Assembly: GCA_930989765.1 (NCBI GenBank)
Contig: CAKNNA010000019.1
Location: forward strand, 1 to 32,624
DNA: 32,624 nucleotides
Reading direction: 5' to 3'
From: an uncultured Clostridium sp.
GTDB taxonomy: Bacteria > Bacillota > Clostridia > TANB77 > CAG-508
Notes under the pieces: model-generated
The model's input: the letters and a program-made list of their open reading frames with translations, nothing else
Told to the model about the DNA's origin: nothing
The model's database searches: none
Made by a program: the position numbers and the translations under genes
In this document: positions 16,837-24,496 of the stretch, piece by piece
Layout of the letters: each line of letters begins with the position of its first letter
How positions within the stretch are numbered: the stretch's first letter is position 1

Positions 16837-17427
16837 TTATTTATTGTTCAATAATTTTTGCATTAATGCTGTTTTATATATTTTTTGATTTTCTATTATT
16901 TTTTCATGTTTTTCAATAATACTATCTATACCATCTAAAACGTCAACAATATTGTTTTGTTCCTTCAAATTTGGAAGATTAATTTCTATTTTCTCAATAT
17001 CCTTATAGTTTACGTATATTTGTGTTCCTCCTTGAATTCTCTTTAGCACTTCTTTTTTGAATATAAAACTATTTATATAGTGCCACAAAAATCTTGGATT
17101 AACTTCATTATTACATATTATTCTTTCGCTTCTTTGATTGTATATATATTTATTATCTTCATTAATAAATATTGTACTTCCTATTATTTTTCCTTCTGTA
17201 GTTTTATCATTTAAAACCATGACCAAATCATTTTTGCTTAAAATTTTCTCTTTTGTTTTTTCATTATACTTTATTCTACTTCCATTATCTATGTATTCAC
17301 CATTTGTTGTATAATTTCCAATGGAAATAAATTTATAATCTGATTCAGCATCTACATACTTTTCTAAAGGTGTACCACCAATATGTCTAGTTATTTCTCC
17401 TAATTTTACTCTTTTATAATTCCTCAT
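16837..17427 (-). CDS. Half-length type I specificity subunit (HsdS, second copy)
   Basis: This 196-residue protein is a single-target-domain HsdS; usual HsdS is about 400 residues with two target-recognition domains. The start K-L-G-E-I-T-R-H-I-G-G-T-P is the typical HsdS opening. The middle is one TRD, and the end (K-D-I-E-K-I-E-I-N-L-P, K-E-Q-x-x-I, then a helix) is the usual C-terminal border and conserved coiled helix. It is complete at both ends, with AGGAGATAAG at the start, rather than a broken remnant. It lies between hsdM and hsdR. Together with the other half-S (19017-19583) it could form one two-domain specificity unit, or each could homodimerise. Confidence 0.85.
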   Translation of the reverse strand: MRNYKRVKLGEITRHIGGTPLEKYVDAESDYKFISIGNYTTNGEYIDNGSRIKYNEKTKEKILSKNDLVMVLNDKTTEGKIIGSTIFINEDNKYIYNQRSERIICNNEVNPRFLWHYINSFIFKKEVLKRIQGGTQIYVNYKDIEKIEINLPNLKEQNNIVDVLDGIDSIIEKHEKIIENQKIYKTALMQKLLNNK

Positions 17428-17464
17428 ACTTATCTCCTATTTTATTCATTTTTGCAAATATTTT

Positions 17465-19015
17465 TTATATTTCTAACTCTTTTAATGATTCTTGTAATTT
17501 TTTTTCTAATACTTGTAGTTCTTCATTTATTTTTTTAATGTTTTTCTTTGTTTCTTCTATATCAATTTCTTCTTCCTCTTCAAAAGTATCTACATATCTT
17601 TTTATATTTAAGTTGTATTCATTTTCTTTAATTTCATCCATAGTTGCAATATGAGAATATTTTTCAACTTCTTTGTAATTTTTATATGTATCTAATATTT
17701 TTTGGATATTTTCTTTTGTTAATTTATTTTGATTTTTACCTTTTTCATATTCACGACTTGCTTCAATAAATAACACATCATTTCTAGCTCTATTCTTTTT
17801 AAACACAACTATTGTAGCTGGTATTGAAACTCCGTAAAATAGATTTTCTGGTAAACCGATAACAGCATCAATTAAATTATCTTCTAATATTCCTTTTCTT
17901 ATTTTTCCTTCAGATGCACCTCTAAATAATGCCCCATGAGGTAAAACTACTGCCATTCGTCCACCATCTGCTAAACTTTTTAACATATGTTGTACAAATG
18001 CATAATCTCCTATACTTTTTGGAGGTACTCCATAAACAAATCTATTATATGGATCCATTGATGCTTCCATCTTAAATGTATCTTTCTTTTTTCCATCTCT
18101 TATCGTTTCAGTGTTTCCTATTTCAAATCCCTTAGCCCATTTGTCTAATGAAAACGGAGGATTAGACACTATTACATCAAATTTCATTAAATCATCATTT
18201 TCCAAATGTAATGGATTAGCTAAAGTATCACCCCATTCAATATGTGCATCATTAACTCCATGTAAAAACATATTCATTCTGCATAGATTATATGTTGAGC
18301 TATTGCTTTCTTGTCCATACACACTAACCTTTTTATCTTTAACTTCTTTAACTGCTTTTAATAATAGTGAACCTGAGCCACATGCTGGATCATATATTCT
18401 ATCATTTTCTTTTGGTTCAACTAATTTTGCAAGTAATGTTGAAACTTCAGCTGGTGTATAAAATTCTCCACCTTTTTTACCTGAATCACCAGCAAATCTT
18501 GCAATTAAATATTCATAAGCATTTCCTATTACATCTAAATTTCCAATTTTAGATGGTCTTAAATCAATATCATCATTATTAAAATCAGATAATAATGTTT
18601 TTAATATTGCATTTTTTTCTTTCTTTTTTCCAAATACAACTTCACTATTAAAATCAACACCTGCAAATAAGTTTAATAACTTAACACCATTTAAAGTTGT
18701 TATTGTTTCTAATGCCTTATTTATAATTTCTCCTATATTCTCTTCGTTTCTTTTCTTATATAAATAATCAAATGTACATTCTTCTTTTAATATAAATTTA
18801 CTTCTAGAAAGATATCTTTCTATCATTTGTTCATTACCATTGTACATTTCATTTGCTTTTTCTTTTTCTTCTTTATATGTATCACTTAAATATTTAACAA
18901 ACAGCATTACTAAGGCATAATCCTTATAATTTCCACCTGGTATACTACTTCTTAAAGTATCACAAGCTGCCCAAATTGTTCCATTTATTTTATCTTGTAA
19001 TTGTTTTTCATTCAT
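17465..19015 (-). CDS. hsdM: Type I DNA adenine methyltransferase (HsdM)
   Basis: This 516-residue HsdM has an N-terminal helical domain (K-I-N-G-T-I-W-A-A-C-D), then the SAM site D-P-A-C-G-S-G (209-215) and the catalytic N-P-P-F (285-288) of N6-adenine methyltransferases. A C-terminal coiled coil (about 470-516) for contact with HsdS follows. The start at 19015 is chosen because GGAGGT lies upstream of it at a workable distance; the in-frame ATG 18 bases farther upstream lacks a ribosome site and overlaps the first half-S gene. It is the modification part of the complex and also part of the restriction holoenzyme. Confidence 0.96.
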   Translation of the reverse strand: MNEKQLQDKINGTIWAACDTLRSSIPGGNYKDYALVMLFVKYLSDTYKEEKEKANEMYNGNEQMIERYLSRSKFILKEECTFDYLYKKRNEENIGEIINKALETITTLNGVKLLNLFAGVDFNSEVVFGKKKEKNAILKTLLSDFNNDDIDLRPSKIGNLDVIGNAYEYLIARFAGDSGKKGGEFYTPAEVSTLLAKLVEPKENDRIYDPACGSGSLLLKAVKEVKDKKVSVYGQESNSSTYNLCRMNMFLHGVNDAHIEWGDTLANPLHLENDDLMKFDVIVSNPPFSLDKWAKGFEIGNTETIRDGKKKDTFKMEASMDPYNRFVYGVPPKSIGDYAFVQHMLKSLADGGRMAVVLPHGALFRGASEGKIRKGILEDNLIDAVIGLPENLFYGVSIPATIVVFKKNRARNDVLFIEASREYEKGKNQNKLTKENIQKILDTYKNYKEVEKYSHIATMDEIKENEYNLNIKRYVDTFEEEEEIDIEETKKNIKKINEELQVLEKKLQESLKELEI

Positions 19016-19016
19016 T

Positions 19017-19583
19017 TTATTTTTTACCTCCATTAATTACTTTATTTACTATTGAATTGTAATAATTATCTTTCTCAATTATAATTTGATTGTATAATTT
19101 TTTTTGCCTATTCCAACAAGAAATCAATTTTGATATTTTATCTTGTTCCTCATTTGTTACATTTGGAATTTCTATCAGTCTCAGTTTTGCAACTGGAATT
19201 GATTTAACTGCTGTTCCAATAATAATTGTTTCTAATTGTCTACCTGCTTCTTTACTTTCTAAAAACCATTTTAAAAATTCATTTTTTATTTTTTTATCAT
19301 TACACCTAATAATGCAATATAAATTATTAATTAGTAATCCTTCTGTCTTTTCATCTACTAATATAATCTTACTAGGTAAAGAAAGTCTAAAAATTAAATC
19401 GCCTTTTTGTGTAACATATCCGCTTAAATCTTCCATACTATAGAAATCATCATATTCTATATTTTCTTCGTAGCATCTTATATTAAAAACTTTATATTTA
19501 TTGGTTTTAGTTCCTTTATATACAGCTTCTTTTCTTTTAAGAACCACTCCAATATATACATTTGCGATATCTTCTAGCTTCAT
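19017..19583 (-). CDS. Half-length type I specificity subunit (HsdS, first copy)
   Basis: This 188-residue protein also looks like one HsdS target domain with its C-terminal helix: K-L-E-D-I-A-N-V-Y-I-G-V at the start, G-D-L-I-F-R-L-S near residue 61, the I-P-V-A-K-L-R-L-I-E-I-P border near 129-140, and an E-E-Q-D-K-I segment followed by a helix. It leads the restriction operon, ahead of hsdM, with a strong GAGGAGGC site. The TRD sequence differs from that of the 16837-17427 protein, so the two halves should read different half-sites. An S-M-S-R gene order is unusual. Whether both halves work together is untested. Confidence 0.8.
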   Translation of the reverse strand: MKLEDIANVYIGVVLKRKEAVYKGTKTNKYKVFNIRCYEENIEYDDFYSMEDLSGYVTQKGDLIFRLSLPSKIILVDEKTEGLLINNLYCIIRCNDKKIKNEFLKWFLESKEAGRQLETIIIGTAVKSIPVAKLRLIEIPNVTNEEQDKISKLISCWNRQKKLYNQIIIEKDNYYNSIVNKVINGGKK

Positions 19584-19612
19584 ATAAGCCTCCTCTCGTT
19601 TGTTCTAAATAT

Positions 19613-19641
19613 TTTATAACACAATTTTAATTGTTTGTCAA
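19613..19641 (-). promoter_or_regulatory. Promoter of the type I restriction operon
   Basis: The minus strand has TTGACA (19636-19641), a 17-base spacer and TATAAA (19613-19618), about 30 bases before the first half-S start. The promoter lies between inverted half-sites GTTCTAAA (19602-19609) and TTTAGAAC (19661-19668), which could be a control site. Confidence 0.8.
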
Positions 19642-19677
19642 GTTTTTTTGTTATATTTGTTTTAGAACTTATTAAAT

Positions 19678-19705
19678 AGAATTGGCACATTTCTGTGTCA
19701 GTTCT
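19678..19705 (-). terminator. Hairpin after the relaxase gene
   Basis: Twelve-base arms (19678-19689 and 19694-19705, two G-T pairs) with a GAAA loop on the minus strand lie at the relaxase stop codon. The T tract after it is short, so termination may be partial, but it separates the mobility genes from the restriction promoter. Confidence 0.55.
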
Positions 19706-21089
19706 ATCTTTCATATCTTTTTTCTTTTTTCTTGCTTTTCTTTTGTTCCTTTTCCTGTTTTTGTTTTTCTTCAAAAGTTTTTATTTGCTCTAATTTTTCC
19801 AAGCTTTGTTTTTCTATATTGTCACATAATTTAATTTTTCTTCTTACTTTTGTAATTTTTTCTCCTATTGCTATAATATCATTTAATATTTCCTCTTTAT
19901 TTTGATTTTCAGGCAGTTTATCTCTTGTATAATATAATTTCTTTCGTTCATTTATTAATTCTTGTAATTTATCTTTAAAATCGTTTTTACAAGTATTTAA
20001 TTCACTAAGAGTTGTTATATTAAATTTGCATAGCAATCTTGTTTGTTCAGAATATTCATCCATTTTCTTTACAGCTTCTCTCATCTCTGGAGTCAATTTG
20101 TGTTGCATGTTTTTCTTTGGAAATACTTTTAATAAATAACAATAATACAAATATAATGCCTTTAATCCTTTTGCTTTAGGTTTTGTTTTTAAAGTTCCTT
20201 TATATTTTAATTTCGTATTCCATGTTTGAGGTTTTGGATATACTTCTTTTTCTGGATTTGTATATAAAATTCTATACTCTATTCTCTCTAGGGAATATTC
20301 TTCTCCAAATGCCCTTTCAATTCTAATATTTCTTTTATATGGTTCTCTCCTTATACTAATTTTTCCAGCTCTTATATTCACAAAATATCCCATATTGTTT
20401 AAAATATTTACAAATTGCTTATAACTCCATGCTTGTTTTATTGCATAATTAATATCTTCTTTTGCAAAGGTATAATAACTTGATTTTTGTATTGCACTTT
20501 CATAATATTTATCAAAATTCACCTTGTAGTTTTTATACTGACCTTTTTTCAAAACTTTAAGTCCATATTCATCGCATAAATCATCTGATGTTCTTCTAAG
20601 TAGTGCAGTATTTTCATAATTACTGTAGTATTTCTTTCCATCCACAAAAGATACAGAATTTAATACAAAATGATTATGAATATGTTTTGTATTTAAATGA
20701 GTAGATACTACAACTTCAAATCTATCTCCCCACATTTCTTCAGCAAGTTTTACTCCAATTTCATGTGCTACTTCTGGAGTAACTTCTCCTTCTTCAAAAG
20801 ATTGATATCCATGAAAAGCCATTATCTTATTTCTTTTACTGTATTTATACTTGTTAAATTTCTTTTTAGTTTTTATCATTTGTTTTAAAGCTGTCTTTGG
20901 CTCACAATTTATTCCTGATACAAAGAATTGTTTTTCTGTTTTATCTGCATTAGTTGCATAGTTTAATGCTTGCATAATTATATAATCACTTTCTTCTACA
21001 TTTTTATTTTTTGTTTTCTCTTTATCTGTTGCATAATCAATTACATGATCTAATCTTTTGTCTACTTTCCACAAACTTGTAGTCGCCAT
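19704..21089 (-). CDS. MobP-type relaxase
   Basis: This 461-residue relaxase nicks the element at oriT to start mobilization. The N-terminus (A-T-T-S-L-W-K-V) and the central motif T-K-H136-I-H138-N-H140-F-V-L-N-S are the metal-binding histidine triad of MOB-P relaxases; A-F-H93-G-Y-Q-S-F is the preceding conserved strand. The nucleophilic residue is probably an N-terminal Tyr (Tyr19 or Tyr36), which I cannot fix by eye. The C-terminal third is a charged coiled coil with a Lys/Glu-rich tail. GAGGAGGAAT precedes the start. No accessory MobC-like gene or coupling protein is next to it. It lies downstream of TnpV and the replication genes in one direction. Confidence 0.92.
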   Translation of the reverse strand: MATTSLWKVDKRLDHVIDYATDKEKTKNKNVEESDYIIMQALNYATNADKTEKQFFVSGINCEPKTALKQMIKTKKKFNKYKYSKRNKIMAFHGYQSFEEGEVTPEVAHEIGVKLAEEMWGDRFEVVVSTHLNTKHIHNHFVLNSVSFVDGKKYYSNYENTALLRRTSDDLCDEYGLKVLKKGQYKNYKVNFDKYYESAIQKSSYYTFAKEDINYAIKQAWSYKQFVNILNNMGYFVNIRAGKISIRREPYKRNIRIERAFGEEYSLERIEYRILYTNPEKEVYPKPQTWNTKLKYKGTLKTKPKAKGLKALYLYYCYLLKVFPKKNMQHKLTPEMREAVKKMDEYSEQTRLLCKFNITTLSELNTCKNDFKDKLQELINERKKLYYTRDKLPENQNKEEILNDIIAIGEKITKVRRKIKLCDNIEKQSLEKLEQIKTFEEKQKQEKEQKKSKKKEKRYER

Positions 21090-21110
21090 TCTTATTCCTC
21101 CTCTCTTAAA

Positions 21111-21161
21111 AAGGGGATTGGGGAATTTTCCCCATATTTGAATTTCGACTGATGAAATTCA
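21111..21161. other. Candidate oriT region
   Basis: Just upstream of the relaxase start are two hairpins: TGGGGAA-TT-TTCCCCA (21119-21134) next to a second GGGGA block, and TGAATTTC/GAAATTCA (21139-21146, 21154-21161). Paired hairpins beside a MobP relaxase gene are the usual place for oriT. I see no nic sequence I can match with confidence, so this is positional inference. Confidence 0.35.
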
Positions 21162-21203
21162 TTGCTTGCTAAGACATAATTTATAAAACTTCAGATATTG
21201 AAA

Positions 21204-21241
21204 ATGCCTAAATTTCATACAGAAACTTAAGCATTTTTTTT
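21204..21241 (+). terminator. Plus-strand intrinsic terminator between relaxase and TnpV
   Basis: Thirteen-base arms (21204-21216 and 21222-21234, two G-T pairs) with an ATACA loop are followed by eight T on the plus strand. No plus-strand gene precedes it, so it may shield the replication genes from transcription coming out of the oriT region or end a short unseen transcript. Confidence 0.55.
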
Positions 21242-21246
21242 CATTA

Positions 21247-21603
21247 TTACTCTTCATATACATATTTTTTTATTACAATTTCATCTGCAATATTACTAAT
21301 ATTATTCATAAGACCTACCCATTTCATTTGATCTTTTTCCTTTAATTCTTCTGTAATATTTTCTTTTATTTTTAATTCTTTCATTAACATTTCGTATTCC
21401 TTTTTTGCATTTTTTTGTACCTCTAACAGATGACTTTGTAACTTATTTTCTATCAATAAATATGTGTATTCACCACGTCTATGCTCCTTTAAAAATTGCA
21501 ATCTTAATCCACTATATTTTTCTAATTTAAATCCTTTTATTTGCTCTGGAGCTTTTATATTTGGTACATAATAATCTCCTTCTTTTCTATAAGTTATATC
21601 CAT
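21247..21603 (-). CDS. TnpV-like transposon-encoded protein
   Basis: This 118-residue protein matches TnpV, a small protein carried by many mobilizable transposons of gut Clostridia. The family pattern is clear: M-D-I-T-Y-x-x-x-G-D-Y-Y-x-P at the start, L-x-F-L-K-E-H-R-R-G-E-Y-T-Y-L-L near residue 35, and a D-Q-M-K-W-V-G-x-M-N-x-I segment near the end. Its biochemical role is not known. The ATG at 21603 is chosen because homologues begin M-x-(L/I)-T-Y and AGGAGA lies upstream; an in-frame GTG nine bases earlier is less likely. It lies between the DnaC-like gene and the relaxase. Confidence 0.85.
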   Translation of the reverse strand: MDITYRKEGDYYVPNIKAPEQIKGFKLEKYSGLRLQFLKEHRRGEYTYLLIENKLQSHLLEVQKNAKKEYEMLMKELKIKENITEELKEKDQMKWVGLMNNISNIADEIVIKKYVYEE

Positions 21604-21631
21604 AACTTGCACTCTCCTTTTTTATTTTATT

Positions 21632-21670
21632 GGAGTTATTAAAGGTACTTTTTTGTACCTTTAATGCTCC
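21632..21670. other. Long hairpin upstream of TnpV
   Basis: Arms 21632-21648 and 21655-21670 pair almost fully (GGAG, then TTATTAAAGGTAC) around six T. The plus strand continues into a T-rich tract. It could be a terminator for a plus-strand transcript or a processing/attenuation site in the replication operon. A second hairpin (21745-21754 with 21770-21779, GAGTTAGTAT arms) overlaps the end of the DnaC-like gene. Confidence 0.5.
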
Positions 21671-21767
21671 TTATTTTTTGTTTTTTGTACTAAAAACTTT
21701 ACTTTTTAGCCATTTTATATTAAAATTAATTTAGAATATTTGTTGAGTTAGTATTTTGTTTGGCGAC

Positions 21768-22580
21768 TTATACTAACTCTTTTCTTTTATCTTTTCCAGT
21801 AATATTTATTCCTTTACACATTTCATATAATCTTGAAATTATTGAATCTGCTATCTCATAATTTTTATTACAAGCTAACCTTTCTCTCAATTTTTCCCTG
21901 TTATAATTTGTTGTTATTATTACTGGTAAGTTATTTTCATATCTATTATTTATAATTGTAAATAACTTTTCTAAAGTCCACTCACTAGGTCTTTCTTTTC
22001 CTAAATCATCTATTATCAGTAAACCAATTTTCGAATACTTATTTATAATTTTACTTTCATATTCGCCATCAATACTGTATGAATCTTTTACTTCAGTTAA
22101 TAAATTAATTAATGTTCCGAAAATTACTGGTTGTCCATTTTTTATTAGTTCATTTGCTATACTTGCTGCTAAATGTGTTTTTCCTGTTCCGATATTTCCT
22201 GTAATAAATAAACTATTTGATTTCTTACCTGCTAATAAATCAGCTACATATTTCTTTGCTTTAAAATATGCTGTTTTATTTTCATTACATACTTTATAAT
22301 TTTCAAAACTATAATTTCTTAATCTAGAACTCATACCACTAAGTGTATATAATCTTTCTATATTCTTTTTTCTTTCAATTTCTAATTTAGTTAGTAATTT
22401 TATTCTTTCAAGCTCGTCTTGTTCTTTCCAATATTCCTTTGCTTGTTTACAATTGCATCTTTCTGGTATTCTTTTTATACAAATTTCTTTACCTCCTACT
22501 ACCCAAGTGTTAACTTCTTGTCTTAGTCCTTTTCCACAAAATTCACATTTTAATTCTTTTATTATTTTTGTTTTGACCAT
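21768..22580 (-). CDS. DnaC-like helicase loader / IstB-like ATPase
   Basis: This 270-residue AAA+ ATPase has Walker A G-N-I-G-T-G-K-T (128-135), Walker B L-L-I-I-D-D-L-G (187-194), sensor I near V-I-I-T-T-N-Y-N, and S-R-L-Y-E-M. The N-terminal region has Cys12/Cys15 and Cys42/Cys44, a probable zinc site seen in DnaC-like proteins of mobile elements. It should load the replicative helicase at the element's origin. The start at 22580 (GGAGGAATAAAAG before it) is preferred over the in-frame ATG at 22664, which would overlap the upstream gene and lacks a ribosome site. It acts with the replisome-organiser gene upstream. Confidence 0.9.
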   Translation of the reverse strand: MVKTKIIKELKCEFCGKGLRQEVNTWVVGGKEICIKRIPERCNCKQAKEYWKEQDELERIKLLTKLEIERKKNIERLYTLSGMSSRLRNYSFENYKVCNENKTAYFKAKKYVADLLAGKKSNSLFITGNIGTGKTHLAASIANELIKNGQPVIFGTLINLLTEVKDSYSIDGEYESKIINKYSKIGLLIIDDLGKERPSEWTLEKLFTIINNRYENNLPVIITTNYNREKLRERLACNKNYEIADSIISRLYEMCKGINITGKDKRKELV

Positions 22581-22635
22581 ACTTTTATTCCTCCTTGTTT
22601 TTTTATTTCTTTTTTCATGAATTACTTTTGCTTTT

Positions 22636-23136
22636 TTAGTCTTTAAATCCACTTTCGTTCTCAAATAGTGTCCCTTCTTCTATTCTATTTTTTATCTTTT
22701 CTTCTCTAATCTTTTCTTCTGTGTTACCTAACATTTGTGTAACGTTATTTTTCTTTTGTCTTTCTCTATATTCTCGTTGTCTTCTTCTGTTATCTTCTTG
22801 GATTTTTTCAAGTTTATCAGTACTTTGATATACATCCCAATTTTTTATATAGATTGTATCTTCTTTTACAATTATCATGCCAAGATTGCTTAACTGTTGT
22901 ATAATCGTTGTAAGTTTATTCACTGTCTTGTTCATAACTCTTGCAAGATCATCTATTGTCATTGGAATATTTTCTCCAAGTAATATGGCACCATGTTGAT
23001 TACTTTTTGCAGCTAATGTTAGCAATTGAAACCATACTCTACAATAGGTGTCCCCATCCCTATTTTTTAATAGCTTTTTTATTTTTTCATTATCAAATAT
23101 ATCTGTATAAATTTTAAGCCATTGTACTTGGATCAT
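22636..23136 (-). CDS. Replisome organiser N-terminal domain protein (replication initiator)
   Basis: This 166-residue protein begins W-L-K-I-Y-T-D-I-F-D-N-E-K-I, the signature of the phage replisome-organiser N-terminal domain, with a winged-helix region (I-P-M-T-I-D-D-L-A-R-V-M-N-K) typical of DnaD-like initiators. The C-terminal third is charged and probably disordered or helical (Arg/Lys/Glu-rich). It likely binds the element origin and recruits the DnaC-like loader next door. GGAGGGCTAATAT gives a strong start. It follows the excisionase-like gene by 19 bases in one operon. Confidence 0.88.
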   Translation of the reverse strand: MIQVQWLKIYTDIFDNEKIKKLLKNRDGDTYCRVWFQLLTLAAKSNQHGAILLGENIPMTIDDLARVMNKTVNKLTTIIQQLSNLGMIIVKEDTIYIKNWDVYQSTDKLEKIQEDNRRRQREYRERQKKNNVTQMLGNTEEKIREEKIKNRIEEGTLFENESGFKD

Positions 23137-23155
23137 ATATTAGCCCTCCTTTCTT

Positions 23156-23353
23156 TTATCGTACAGATGCTTGTTCCTTTTCACTTAAGTACTCTTCCAA
23201 TGCTTTTACTCTAAATAAGAATTTCCCTCCAACTTTAGAGCATGGTATTTGTTTTCTTTTTACTAGTTGATTAATTAACCAGTATGAAATTCCTAAATAT
23301 TCTGCTGCCTCTCTCATTGTTAGAGTAGTTCTTTGAATTTCTGGTATCCCCAT
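23156..23353 (-). CDS. Excisionase-like helix-turn-helix protein
   Basis: This 65-residue DNA-binding protein is of the AlpA/MerR-like excisionase family: L-T-M-R-E-A-A-E-Y-L-G-I-S (helix-turn-helix), W-L-I-N-Q-L-V-K-R-K-Q-I-P, and V-G-G-K-F-L-F-R-V-K-A-L-E-E-Y-L. Such proteins bend DNA at att sites and turn the integrase toward excision, and may also act as regulators. Here the gene lies about 5 kb from the integrase and leads the replication operon instead, so a role in controlling replication or the divergent promoter region is equally possible. GGGAGGTGAG precedes the start. Confidence 0.85.
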   Translation of the reverse strand: MGIPEIQRTTLTMREAAEYLGISYWLINQLVKRKQIPCSKVGGKFLFRVKALEEYLSEKEQASVR

Positions 23354-23416
23354 ATTCTCACCTCCCTTTGGAATTTTCTTGACATATTATCTTTTGTGTG
23401 GTAAGCTATTGTTATA

Positions 23417-23543
23417 AGTAATCAATTACTGACTTAGTACTGTAATTTTACTGAAAAGTCAAGTCCTAACTGGTTTGTATTTCTGTAATTGATTTTATAT
23501 AATAATCGCTTACTCTGGTAAAAGTATATCAGTAATCGATTAT
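23417..23543. promoter_or_regulatory. Repeated palindromic operator array between xis-rep and CGNR genes
   Basis: Four related sites follow AGTAATCRATTAY: 23417-23430 (a perfect AGTAAT-CA-ATTACT palindrome), 23485-23494, 23503-23513 and 23531-23543 (TAATCGATTA palindrome). They lie between divergent genes. This could be an operator for a repressor, or iterons of the replication origin. The protein that binds is not identified. The 23354-23595 gap otherwise holds the two ribosome sites and the minus promoter. Confidence 0.55.
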
Positions 23544-23552
23544 GTTTGTCAA
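23523..23552 (-). promoter_or_regulatory. Promoter of the excisionase-replication operon
   Basis: The minus strand has TTGACA (23547-23552), an 18-base spacer, and TATACT (23523-23528). The spacer contains the palindrome at 23531-23543, so a protein bound there should block RNA polymerase. Confidence 0.65.
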
Positions 23553-23595
23553 GGGCTTACTATAATTTTTTTATAAATTTTTAGGAGGGATTCGT

Positions 23596-24480
23596 ATGAA
23601 TCTGAATTTTAGTGCATTTGAAGGAAAAAATATTTTTAAATTTGCTAAATATGATATTAAAGAAATAGACAAAAAGAAATATATATTTCCTGATAGTATA
23701 AATAAAGAACAATCTAGTGGTGCTCCATTAATTGATATAGAAAAAGACTTTGAAGAATCTATTTTAATAGATCTATTAAATATTGGTAAATTAGCTTTTT
23801 ATAATGAAACTGATATAGAAAAAAGTGTTTTAGACTTTGTAAATAAATATTCTACATTAGGATTAATAAACGATTTACCTTTGAATAAATACTTTTTCTT
23901 AGATGATAAAATCGTTTTAAAAGATTATAACTATATTGGAAATTCTGATTTAACAACAGTAGTAGATAGAAAGAAATATTTTAAATTGTTCTTTCCTACT
24001 TGTGATGATAATCAAATTAAAGAATTAATTAATAATGTAACTAAATTAACCGAAACTCCTGCCATGGAAAAATACATATTATCTGATGTAAATAAATTAT
24101 TATCAGGATCAAATTTATATTGTGAACCTTTAGATATGTTTATTCAATATGCTAAATACTTATATAGTTTATTAAATAATATTTCTAATGAAGATAATTA
24201 CAATATAGATGAATTATTAAAACAATTTGAAATTAACAATATTAAAATGAGTTTATCTAGAAAAGAAACTTTAGCTGTTGAATTTCAAATTACTTGCTTA
24301 AAACAATATATTGATTATTACTTTGCTAAAACAGTAGCACAAGATATTAATCTATTAAAAATATGTAAATTCTGTAATAAAGCTTTTCTTGCTGTCAATC
24401 CCAAATCTGAATATGATACTCCTCAATGCAAGAATAAAGCTAATGTTTATAAAAGTAGAGCAAAAAATAAAACGGATTAA
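23596..24480 (+). CDS. CGNR-like zinc-finger protein, cargo or element control
   Basis: This 294-residue protein is unrecognised apart from its C-terminus. Residues 257-285 resemble the CGNR-type zinc finger: C257-K-F-C260 and Q-C278-K-N-K, with the family's E-Y-C replaced by E-Y-D274, so one ligand looks lost. The rest is helical, with no nuclease or kinase motif. A strong AGGAGGG site marks the start. It reads away from the excisionase operon and overlaps its convergent neighbour by four bases at the stop. It may bind the operator sites in the shared promoter region, but that is inference. Confidence 0.6.
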   Translation: MNLNFSAFEGKNIFKFAKYDIKEIDKKKYIFPDSINKEQSSGAPLIDIEKDFEESILIDLLNIGKLAFYNETDIEKSVLDFVNKYSTLGLINDLPLNKYFFLDDKIVLKDYNYIGNSDLTTVVDRKKYFKLFFPTCDDNQIKELINNVTKLTETPAMEKYILSDVNKLLSGSNLYCEPLDMFIQYAKYLYSLLNNISNEDNYNIDELLKQFEINNIKMSLSRKETLAVEFQITCLKQYIDYYFAKTVAQDINLLKICKFCNKAFLAVNPKSEYDTPQCKNKANVYKSRAKNKTD

Positions 24481-24496
24481 TCTTCCGTTTTATTTT
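24464..24496. terminator. Bidirectional terminator inside two gene ends
   Basis: A perfect 13-base stem (AAAATAAAACGGA, 24464-24476; loop 24477-24483; TCCGTTTTATTTT, 24484-24496) spans the stop codons of both convergent genes. It works in both directions because each strand ends in a T tract. The codons of both C-termini are thus shaped by it. Confidence 0.8.

Noticed and set aside
18111..18461. 116-residue plus-strand frame inside hsdM
   Set aside because: It is antisense to the catalytic core of HsdM, without any start signal.
19580..19774. 64-residue Lys-rich frame
   Set aside because: It overlaps the relaxase tail and the restriction promoter in another frame. It arises from the Lys-rich coding repeat.
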